NCBI GenBank assembly: GCA_964020975.1
Contig: OZ026622.1
Location: 83,853,012 to 83,917,011 of the forward strand
Direction: 5' to 3'
Origin: Hermodice carunculata
Lineage: Eukaryota > Annelida > Polychaeta > Eunicida > Amphinomidae
Length of the DNA: 64,000 nucleotides
Below, piece after piece: positions 27,839-57,900 of this stretch. A program made the translations under genes and the position numbers. Position 1 is the first letter of the stretch. Every line of letters starts with the position of its first letter. A model generated the notes under the pieces. It worked only from the letters and a program-made list of their open reading frames with translations. It did not search any database and had not been told where the DNA came from.

Positions 27839-28587
27839 CTCTCATCAGGGGGCCCTAAAGAGGGGGACCACTATGTACTATACGAATTGTCCTGTGATCT
27901 GGTTCCTGTAAAATCCTTCAGCAAACAGTCAATGTAACATACCAGTCTTTTCTGATCCAGTGTGCATGAATACATACAAAAGCACAGTGCAGGCAATCCA
28001 AGAAACTTGGCTGTTCATATGTACAGTTAGTTTGATTCACCTTTTCACGTTTAACAGACAGGTAACTATATTGTGGGTATGACGTACCCACAGTGTCAGA
28101 ATATTAAAAAATCCTTGCAGTGTCTGTATTGTCACTGATATGGATATTGTGTAGTGTTGGTGATGTACACTTGATATCCAGGTTCCATCTGTGTCGTAGC
28201 TGTTATATGGATATTCTGTGTGATGCAGACTGTTGATATCCAGGCTGTTTCTGTGTTAGTGTGACATGGATACTCTGTAGTGTCAGTGAGGCAGATTTGA
28301 TATCCAGGCTGTTGTGTTAGTGTCATATGGATATTCTGTAGTGTCAGTGAGGCAGACTGTAGATATCCAGGCTGTTTCTGTGTTAGTGTACTGTGGACAT
28401 GGTGTCAGTGAAGTAGACTGTTGATATCCAGGCTGTTTCTGTGTTAGTGTACTGTGGACACTGTAGTGTTAGTCAGGTAGACTGTTGGTATCCTGGCTAC
28501 TTCTATGCTGTTAACTGTAGTATCAAACAAGGGAAACTGTTGACATTCAGGATGCCCCTGTGTTGTTCAGGGAGGGGATGCTGACAC
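27839..28587 (+). pseudogene. Duplicated glycohydrolase fragment: intron 6 end plus 17 bp of exon 7
   Basis: Matches 17989-18643: CTCTCATCAGG-GG-C-TAAAG, GTGCATGAATACATA, TTCACCTTTTCA-GTT-AACAGACAGGT, the ~64-bp repeats, then TGTTGTTCAG and 16 of 17 bases of exon 7 (GGAGGGGATGCTGACAC). Similarity stops there. The intron and splice acceptor are retained, so this is a DNA-level duplication, not a retrocopy. Confidence 0.8.
28135..28570. repeat. ~64-bp tandem repeat, expanded copy
   Basis: Same units as 18300-18625 (GATATCCAGGCTGTTTCTGT) with more copies. Accounts for the length difference between the two duplicated segments. Confidence 0.8.
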
Positions 28588-28604
28588 ATGAGGAGGTTAA
28601 ATAA

Positions 28605-29255
28605 ATACTTCCTACTTTTCCTTCCTTGAGGTAATAAATGTGAGGGCTCTAAAAATGAAGGCGAGACCTAGACTGTTTGTTTGTTTTTTAAATGTATGCT
28701 AATAAATCAGGTAACAACAATGGACCAGCATGTAATACTTTTTAAGACTGACTGACTTCGAGCTGTACACACATTTTTGTTTCACTTAAAAAAAATTCAT
28801 TTTATTTTCAATGCAGCATGACATCCTTTCTTGGCAAGGTGCTTTCCTCACAGCGTGTCATGGTGTGATCCACATTTGATTTTTAACATGTATACATTGA
28901 TACAAATGTATACATATTAAATTTTTAATATGTATACATTGTATAAAATATATTTCATACATAAATAAATTTTTAATATGTATACATTGTATAAAATGCT
29001 GAATTTATACCTAATGATCAGCTTTGTCAACTGGTCAAGCACAAAATCTTTTCATGGATTTTTTTTTTCAGACTTCCATTCACATAGTTGTTTATACACT
29101 TGAAAAACAAGCTACATAATGTCTTGTGAGAGTGTTGTCTTTGGGATAAAATGTGAATAAAACAATTTTATTGAAGAGAAAATTTGGTTTATCTTTCCTT
29201 CCTCACTCTTGAAACAAGATAAGGATGTGGGCAAAGGAGTAGGCTGTCATTTTGA
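28605..29255. repeat. Duplicated block, copy 2
   Basis: Second copy of 27110-27760. It carries an extra ~95 bp at 28890-28995, made of three ATGTATACATTG-TATA-AAAT repeats with local palindromy. Confidence 0.75.
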
Positions 29256-29469
29256 CATTGATAGTTCAAACTGACATATTGGTTATGATGGATCCCAGGC
29301 CTCAGGTAAATATGAAAAGCTAGTGCCCATACAGTTTCAGTGTTGTTTTGACTTTTAAAGGTCAAACTGACATATTGGTGTAACATGGTGTAAGTCTTGG
29401 TGATGATGGATCCAGTCACTTTTCAGTTCAATATGGAGGACTCCAGATCTGTGAGAGAAGACTTACCTC

Positions 29470-29701
29470 TTACAGAGCCAATTTAGAGACTGAGTCAACA
29501 GCTTGCCTTGAGGCACCTCGCGCGTTGCGTGGAAAGTGCCCCAAGGAAAGCTGTTGACCTGGACCAAAATTTTCACTGGGAACATAGGCATGCTGGTACT
29601 TGAATGAAAGGTGTTTTAATGAGGAATATGAATCTGGAATCATTACAGTAATCCAGCTTCATCAGCACAGCTTAAGCCATGACTGGCACTCAAAGGGTTA
29701 A
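29470..29701. mobile_element. piggyBac-like MITE, copy P8
   Basis: Right end CTCAAAGGGTTAA, arms GAGTCAACAGCTTGCCTTGA / AAGGAAAGCTGTTGACC. The hairpin loop differs (CTCGCGCGTTGCG) from the other copies. Confidence 0.7.
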
Positions 29702-30154
29702 TATTGCAGGAATTATGCAACAAACTGCCAGCTTGGCAGTGTACATGGCCGACATTGACCTAATAAATAAGTCACAGGGCAATGCAGTTACTTGCACTAC
29801 TCTCTTGACATTGGGAAATTACTTCAGCTACTTTAATATTGAACATGGCTGACCTTGACCCAATTTCCATGGTCACATGACTGATGAATTTCATGTTTTT
29901 GATTTGTAACTTGAGCACTATTGACCTATTGATTTGAGTGTTCACTTAAGTATACATATATATACATATACATATTTATGTATGATGATGATGGTCTTAA
30001 AGAAAGATGATTTAATTCTGAAGGTCACAGGACCCTTTCAAACTTTTGTCTTAAGTCCAACTATATTCTGATAAATTTTAAGCAATTCTGTTTAGCCTTT
30101 CTAGAGAAGAAGTGGACAAAAATAGGCTTAACACACAAAAATTCATTAAAATTT

Positions 30155-30500
30155 TGGGGAAAAATTGCAGTGCCACCTGGTGGCCAAAATAAGAACTACT
30201 TGACCTCAGGTGACCCTATGTGCAATATTAAAGCAATTGGACAGGTAGTTCTTGAGACAAAATTTTATTTTTTTTTTCAAAAAAATAAATAAAAAAATTC
30301 ATGAAAAATAGAAAAATTATTGCATCATCATCTCCTTTGCAAACTTGGCAGAGGTCTACCTGGGCAACATTCATGTGTAAAATCAAAACATTCCATGCAG
30401 TGTTTTTCGAGAAGATGAAAATGTAAAAAGTCTAATGACAGATGGACAACGGATTCTATAAGCTCTGCTGACTGACAAGTAAGCAGAGCTAAAATAAAAA
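30155..30500. repeat. GCCACCTGGTG-family repeat fragment
   Basis: CAGTGCCACCTGGTGGCCAA, AATATTAAAGCAATTGGACA and an A-rich run match the arrays at 47-52 kb. It ends in GCTCTGCTGACTGACAAGTA-AGCAGAGC, the hairpin shared with that family. Confidence 0.6.
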
Positions 30501-30689
30501 CAAAAACAAAAAAACAAGAAAACCCCCCATAAAATATGTATATCAAGCAGTAAAACCCATAAGGCCTTGTTGTCTTTGTGGTACAAGTATTTTCAGGAAA
30601 ATACTTCTAGCTCCTCTTTAAATGTTTGCAACAAAATATAAATTGTCCTCAAGTATTATGAGAAACTGGATTACCCATCCTTCAGCCTC

Positions 30690-31510
30690 AAAGAGTGTCA
30701 AGAAAAAAAGACTGATGCTTTAGAGCAGAATGATTTACTTTTAGTTTACAATGATCAGGCCAGAAACACCAGGCCTCAAACAGTGATGCAGATAAATTTA
30801 ACCTAATCATTAGCTACCACCCAGTCCTCCCCCTATCAAAGAAATTGTCCAGAACAACTGGAAAATTCTCGAAGCTTCATGATATGCATCAGTGTGAGTG
30901 AAGAAAGACGTTACTGTTGGGGTCAAACATCCAAAGAATCTGCGCAACCACTTGGTCCATTCTAGACTTAGGACAAAGTGGGAACACAAAGCAAATCTTG
31001 CCATCTCAAGCAGAAAACACCACAATGAATGCACACACACACACACACACACACAAATTGTCAATTCTGCATACACTTAAAACACAACAGGGCGAGCAAC
31101 GAGCACAGAAACTGGGTGAACTTTTAAAATCCCTCTAGGAGGATGCTGCGAAAGCTCCAACCTAAGTTGATCTCCTCATGTGCAACGTCTGCAAAAAACA
31201 GTAAGTGGGGGAGACCTTTCTTCCTCTCAGAGACAGACTAAGAGAACCTTTTTGTCACATTAATAACTGATCAATTGAACAGCTCCTAGGCAGACATTTT
31301 GCACAAAGGGACCATGATGGACTGAACATAGAAGTCCATATTTTAGAATTCATCCCAACACCCCTCAAGTTAGCACACAGCAAAGAGCTTTGGTTAACCA
31401 GGGGAAGAACACTGGATGCATTCATTATGCACAGTTGAACCATTCAGTCTCCACATTTTGAGAAAGGGAGTTCCTTTGCTCTGTATAATGCTCAATTTAT
31501 ACTGTCGGGC
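30690..31510 (+). mobile_element. Penelope-like retroelement fossil (GIY-YIG endonuclease end)
   Basis: Pieces in the + frames resemble the C-terminal part of Penelope-like polyproteins: a LTYHPVLPPIKEIVQNNW-like segment, then PKNLRNHLVHSRL, then after a CA repeat a NVCK...VGET...LRDRLREH region and GRHF...DHDGL, typical of GIY-YIG endonucleases. Broken, several breaks, 5' part missing; clearly old. Confidence 0.6.
31032..31055. repeat. (CA)12 microsatellite
   Basis: About 12 CA units inside the Penelope-like fossil. Confidence 0.95.
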
Positions 31511-32104
31511 CCCCACTTTCCCATAAGAAGCCAGTTTTATTTCCACATTGTGAAATTACAAATGAAACACTGCAAATAAACAAGAAATTGTAATCTTTAC
31601 ATATCTTAGTCCCTATTCACGGCATCAGCACAATGATTTAGTTGTCCTGATTTGACCCAACCCAATAAAATCTGCACTAACTAACCTCAGTTATGTCACA
31701 GATCAGATTTCCTTATTTGGGGGATCCAAAATTTTAAATCAGACGCATCTCTCATTTGAAGATCATGACAACACAATAAGGCAGTCATGGCAAATGACGC
31801 TTCAAATATAAACACAATACATGCATATTATGTCGCAACAGGCCTAACTCCACATAGGTATACGTAAGGGCTTCAGTGGTCTTCTTAACCGTCCCCGACG
31901 ACTTGAACACATCAACGAAACCAGTTGGACACAGCCTCTCAGACTTAACGGCCATTTAGCCTTGTCTTAGCTCAGAATGGCACAAGGAAAATACGATTCA
32001 GCAACACTCTCATGTAAAGTCATTAGGGGATGGTGGTCCTGGATCTTAAAGTTGCAGGGGTATTGTTAAAAAAGTCCGAAGGTAAAAACAAAATAAACTG
32101 GAAC

Positions 32105-33385
32105 AGACTGATTTTCCAACAGAAAATCAAATGTCTCCCGGAGGAACACTTGCATCTCTGTATGAGCTACAGGTGATAACAAATTACAAATGACCAAGTT
32201 TGCTTGAAAATTACAATCCTATTTTAGCTCTCACCTGGATACATTACTCTAGCAATTTTCATCAAGTTCTTCAAGACTTATTGCAGAGAAACCAATTTCA
32301 CATAAATAGCCCCGTGACCTTGAAAATTAGGTCAAGGTCACCCAAATACAATCCCAACCTTGGTCTTACCTTGATACATAATCCTACCAAGTTTCATCAA
32401 ATTCTTCAAGACTTATTGAACGGAAACCAATTTCACATAAGTGACCCTGTGACCTTGAAAATTCGCTCAAGGTCATCCAAATAGAATCCCAACCTAGGTC
32501 TTGCCTAGATACATAATCCTACCAAGTTTCATCAAGTTCTTCTAGACTTATCGCACAGAAACCAATTTCACACAAGTGACCCTGTGACCTTGAGAATTCG
32601 CTCAAGGTCATCCAAATAAAATCCCAACCTAGGTCTTGCCTAGATACATAATCCTACCAAGTTTCATCAAATTCCATCAAGTTCTTCAAGACTTTTCGCA
32701 CGGAAACTAATTTCACATAAGTGACCCTGTGACCTTGAGAATTCGCTCAAGGTCATCCAAATACAACCCCAACCTAGGTCTTGCCAAAATACATAATCCT
32801 ACCAAGTTTCATCAAATTCCATCCTGTTCTTCATGACTTATCGAATGGAAACCAATTTCACATAAGTGACCCTGTGACCTTGAAAATTACGTCAAGGTCA
32901 CGCAAATACAATCCCAACCTAGGTCTTGCCTATATACATAATCCTACCAAGTTTCATCACATTCCATCCTGTTCTTCATGACTTATCGAACGGAAACCAA
33001 TTTCACATAAGTGACCCTGTGACCTTGAGAATTCGCTCAAGGTCATCCAAATACAATCCCAACCTAGGTCTTGCCAAGATACATAATCCTACCAAGTTTC
33101 ATCAAATTTCATCCTGTTCTTCATGACTTATCGCACGGAAACCAATTTTACATAAGTGATCCTGTGACCTTGACAATTAGGTCAAGGTCACCCAAATACA
33201 ATCCCAACCTAGGTCTTGCCTAGATACATAATCCTACCAAGTTTCATCAAATTCCGTCGAGTCCTTCAAGACTTATCGCACGGAAACCAAGTGTTGAAGA
33301 ACCAGAACAAGAAGAAGAAGAAGAAGCGGAAGAAACGGGCACTAAACCAATATGTCCCCCGGCTTCCACCGGGAGACATAATTCA
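32105..33385. repeat. GGTCA-palindrome array with end hairpin (copy A2, reversed)
   Basis: Seven GTGACCTTGA-x7-TCAAGGTCA boxes start at 32314, 32449, 32584, 32729, 32874, 33019 and 33164 (steps 135, 135, then 145 four times). The left end GATTTTCCAACAGAAAATC then ATGTCTCCC and the right hairpin TGTCCCCCGGCTTCCACCGG-GAGACATA match copy A1 in reverse. A (GAA)n run precedes the hairpin. Confidence 0.85.
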
Positions 33386-33869
33386 CGTTAAGCTCTTCGA
33401 TCATATTTTCCAAATATCAATTCAGAAAATTTAAACTAGCATGGCAATGCATAATTCTGCATTTTTTACCCGATAGGTCTTTTTCTACTTTCCTGTTCTT
33501 GTATGGAATATTATGCATTTATTGCAGTCTGTTTACTTGCATGATGCAATTTTAATGGGTATAATGAAAGAAACGCTTTGTTTTATTGAAAAATATAAAA
33601 TATTACAACAGTTGTAATAAAATACCATTTGTAATATTACATTGTTTCTTCTTTCACTGTCTAGTAAAATAAAATGAAAGAGTCAAATCTCGACAGTGCC
33701 ATATCACTGGTCTACACGAAAGTTTTGTGTCTTGCATAAGTTGACACAACACACAAGACTGATCTTGTAACAGGTCAACACATATTTTACACTTTCCCTC
33801 TCAAATCACACCAATGCACTTGCATGTAAATTGCCGTCTGCTTCAATGCTTTGACTTAAATTCCAGGTG

Positions 33870-34024
33870 GATGGAAATCATTTTTCTGAGAATTGCAGAT
33901 AAGACCCATCATGATTGCACACTTCAGGTCAACAGCTTTCCTTGGTGTGGATTGTCTACATTGTGCCCAACCCATGCCATGAACAGCTACTGACTCAGTC
34001 TTACTCTGACCACGAAAGAGTTAA
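33870..34024. mobile_element. piggyBac-like MITE fragment, copy P9
   Basis: Ends in CACGAAAGAGTTAA and contains GGTCAACAGCTTTCCTTGGT and GTGCCCAACCCATGCC. Confidence 0.6.
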
Positions 34025-34582
34025 AAGCCAGTCTTCAAGTACTTGTTGAGACACAAGACCAGTCTTCCTAGTTATTCACAGGCAATCAGCTCCACTGGTC
34101 AAAATATTTAAGTCCAGTCCAAATGCCACTGCACCACTTGTCAACATGGGCCACTGGCTTCATCAGTAGTCCACAGCACTTGTCAACACTGTTGTCTTCA
34201 ATTAGTGATCCACAGTTCAATGAACATTTAATTGCTGGCTGCTTGAACAAGTTCTTGAACAGATTATCAGTCAACTTGGGACTTTTCAGCATTACAGTAT
34301 AAAGACGCATCATGTACAGATATGAACCATGGCAAACTTTTTCCAAGGTTTTGTTTTTAAACATGTGTGACAGGAAACTTGAATGCCATAGCTGCTGTAT
34401 GAAGACCTATATTTACTGCACTCTGTCAGAGTCCCTACAGATCCATCAAATTCATCACAGATATCCAGTCATCCCATTGGGTTTCCATTTCACCATATCC
34501 ACCTCACTCAGTCAGTCCCAACTTCTCTGACAAGTCCATTTTTCTTCCTGTGTTTTATCCATTGGGGTATCACACATACTGT

Positions 34583-54400
<19,818 letters not shown>

Positions 54401-54901
54401 GGTGACTCGCTGCTTTCCACCTGCAACTACAACCATAGAGGTATCATAGGGATCCCTATAATACCTCTATGCTACAACTAAGAGTCACAACAGACAAAAA
54501 TGGCGCGTTTTGTGGAAGTACTCGTGAGAAGTACGAAACTATTACACGAATCCATGTTACAGGGACGGTTTTATTTTGACGATCGGATTTAAAATGATAG
54601 CTACAAGTGATACCCAAACCAATGAAACGACTAATTAAGAAGGCATCTTTCATCAATACTGAAGAGTCGCTCAACCTGCAATTTTTGGCTTCGAGATTTC
54701 CGAAAAAAACCACGTGATTCCGATATCGGCGTTCTCAAAGTTCAAGATGTGCAAAGGGACCTGTGCAAAGCCAAAGTTCCAAGTTCATGATGTGGCAGGG
54801 GGAAAGAAACGAGACACTTTATATCCTTAAGAACGTATAAAATCTCCCCAGAAAGCTTGTCATAAATAACTCTCGCCAGTAACATTTTCTAGGGACATAT
54901 T
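54401..54901. promoter_or_regulatory. Shared NSMCE3/RFT1 divergent promoter region
   Basis: Only 501 bp separate the two start codons, on opposite strands. The segment has more CpG than its surroundings, no TATA box I recognise, an E-box CACGTG at 54711-54716 and an E2F-like GGCGCG near 54502. A 38-bp palindrome with 7-bp direct repeats lies at 54427-54478. Transcription start sites are not visible; a shared promoter is inferred from geometry. Confidence 0.6.
54427..54478. repeat. 38-bp palindrome flanked by 7-bp direct repeats CTACAAC
   Basis: The core 54434-54471 pairs at 18 of 19 positions (arms CATAGAGGTAT / ATACCTCTATG around ATAGGGATCCCTAT). It is bounded exactly by CTACAAC at 54427-54433 and 54472-54478. 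The arm end supplies an ATG on the - strand in frame with NSMCE3. Confidence 0.8.
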
Positions 54902-54964
54902 ATGGCGGAGAACAACGTTCTGGCCAGCGCTGCTGCGTCTGCTTCATACAATATGGTGATGCAG
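54902..54964 (+). CDS. RFT1: RFT1 exon 1
   Basis: MAENNVLASAAASASYNMVMQ, donor CAG/GTAGGC, phase 0. Alanine-rich N-terminus as in human [21 protein letters not shown]. Confidence 0.9.
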
Positions 54965-57900
54965 GTAGGCAAAATAGCGACAGTTTTGTTCGAGATTCTC
55001 GGTACATATGAACATGCAGCATGGATAAACAGGAGAAATAAATACAATACATCAATAAACAATACACAGAGTAGTAATACGATAGATACCGAACATTACT
55101 AAACCCAGACCCTTTGTCAAGCGGCCTTGTGCAATGTTCAGTATTCACGTCGCCAAATTACAATACCATCTCGCGGCAAAATAAGGAACTACAATTTGAT
55201 ACCTGTATTTAAAAATGAAAGCACAGGGACAAGACCAGCCGAATGGTTGTCTTTGTACTCAGAGAGATACTGAACCCAGGGCCATAGATGTTGTCCACCA
55301 AGAATACTTATCACCAAGGCTGAGAAGGGATAAAATGAAACAAGACAAGTGTGCCAGATGCTGCCTTCCTTCATGGAACGCCTTTGCTGCTTCATCACAT
55401 ACGTGTACAAGATGTACAAAATTAATGTACTTTAACATGGAATCCAATGGGAAATGCTTCTTCGCTGCAGATATGCCAACATTCAAAATGCCATTACAGG
55501 GACATTTAAGTTAGAACACCAAGGACAGGGCATGCTTAACAAAGAATATATCAGAAAATACTCAGTTTCATTTTCAATGCAGGACTAAACACTGGTTGTA
55601 ACTTTGTCAAAATTTCAGCAATTGAGCATGTAATATGTATAGTTAATGATCTAAACAAAGTTCAGATTAGGCTTAGAAAGACGAGGCAGGTGTTGATGAA
55701 AGTATACTACACAATGTGCCAAAAAATGCGTGACCGGTTTTGTTCATAGCTGGAATCATGAGAGGCAAGTGAGTTCTGTTCAAGCCTGGGGTAAACATAA
55801 ATGTTTATCGGACATCTGACAGGTACCAACAGGGGACTCATAAATCTTTATGTTTACAAGTTATCGAGAGTTGGTCTCTGTTTTAACCCGCTATTCAAAG
55901 AAACTAAATGCTGCATTAGATATATGTTAATCTCATATTGGCTCCCAGCTAACTGGATGCCAGGTAGAGCTCAAGAACGAAAAAAAAAAAAAAATCAAAA
56001 TTATGCTATTTTTTTGGCATGTTATACAAATTGGCTAGACCACACACTCCTTACCCCAAGCCTCTTTGAAGTGAGCATAGATGATCAATATATATTATGT
56101 CCAGTGTAGTTATACTTTGGCCCAATCCAAAGTAGTGTAGCTTTCATAAAATGAATACAGACAAATGCAGGTCGCACTCTCATTGTCTGTTAAAACCATG
56201 ATAACAGTATCAATTGCTGAAGCATACAATTTTCCCCTAAAGCTTTCTAGCTTATTGGCCCCATAAAGATTTGCAATATATTTTCTCATCTCTCTCCCCC
56301 ACTCATCAATAATATTAAGATAAGTCAACAACTTAATTTGCCTACTCTCATTTGAAAGTGTTTTTCCTTACTCTTGACATCAGTCAAAAATAAAATTCAA
56401 GCAGACATTTGTGACGATTGTCTTCAGTTGCATAATACACACTGTATGAGTCGGAAGTTGAGAAGCCATGCTTAAATCAAAGACAACGGTCCTTAACTCC
56501 AGGCTGGCTTCAAATGTTAAGATGTTTGTGCCAAGGCTTTTTTTTCAAACTGGTTTAAGCTATGATTCTTTTAATTCATGAACAGATGAAAGCACCTAGG
56601 ATAATACAAGGGGGGGGGGGGGTACAAATATATGAAATAAGACACTGGTGTGGAATGAGTAAAATACATGTTTATGATATGCTGTCACTGCTGTTTTCCT
56701 GCACATGAAGTGTGCATGCATGTTATTAAGCCAGCTTATGACTGAAAATGTGCTTGGTTTTGCTGATACATGTGTAGAAAAAAAGGCAATCACTGTCATT
56801 TGCAGGTGTATATTCTTGCATTCAAACCTTTACTGCACTACTTTAAGGATATACAGCAAGTTAGCATTGGCTTTAGTGATGAGGGACACTTTTCTTTAGA
56901 TAACTCTCTAAATACACTCAAAAAGTCCATCAAGTATACATTTATGGAAAGCAAACAACATAAAGATATAATTCTATAACACTGTACATAGTAGCGTTTA
57001 TTAGCTGCAATGTTTACACAACAATAATCAAAGTGCATAGAAGTAACTGTCATTCTTTGGCACAAATTTGGCTTCAACTCCTACATTTTAATATCAAATT
57101 AGTGGTAAACTATAGAATACCCTATAAATGTGAAAAACGTGTCTCAAATTCTGAACTTTTGTTGTTCCTCCTATACAGTTGTTTGAAGTTGAAAAGATGA
57201 CACATCAAAGGCAAGCCACCTTTGAACAACTCTGGTGACAAAACTGAACAAAAATTGGAAAATTGGAGACACGCTTTTTTGATTTAATACATAAGCTTCA
57301 GTTTGCTGCAGGTTTGAGGCCAATATGTTCAGGCTTGAATAAGTTGAAGCAATATCTGTGCTACATATGATGATCAGTTGTGTAATTGTTAAACAAACAT
57401 TACAATCAACTGACAAATTGAAATTGGAAATGAATAGCATCCTTGGTTTGTTAGCTTTCTGAAAATGTATACATGTAGTTAACCATACTATATATTTGAA
57501 TCCAAAGTTATATTCAGTAATTTGCGAAAGTCACTGCTAACTTGTCTTATATCCTTAAGTAATCTTGATCTGAGTAGTACTCAGCGTCAAGCAACTAAAG
57601 TTGTCCCCAGGCTGTTGGGGTTATACCTGCAAAATTACATGTATGCAAGGGAAAAGCTTGTCATGGTATTGCATCACATAAATACATGTGGTGCAATTAA
57701 ATTAAAATTGTGTTTTCATTTTGGAAATTTATTGTGAATGAAATGGAAAGTGAGACTTTTCATTATGAAAAATCTTACAATTTGGTCCACCTTTTTTAAT
57801 TTGTTGGCCCACTTGAATTATCTATTCACCCTCCCCTTAAAAAAATTGCATGTAGTTGAAATGTCTTGCTTGAAAGCAGGTTTTGCTTATGGCCAGCTGC

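Noticed and set aside
32200-33434. Chain of open frames in similar sequence (HNPTKFHQILQDL and so on)
   Set aside because: These are tandem 145-bp repeat units; the frame shifts at each unit and the repeat is non-coding.
55215-55514. 99-codon ORF in RFT1 intron 1
   Set aside because: No recognisable domain, no splice-site context, and it overlaps long frames on the other strand.
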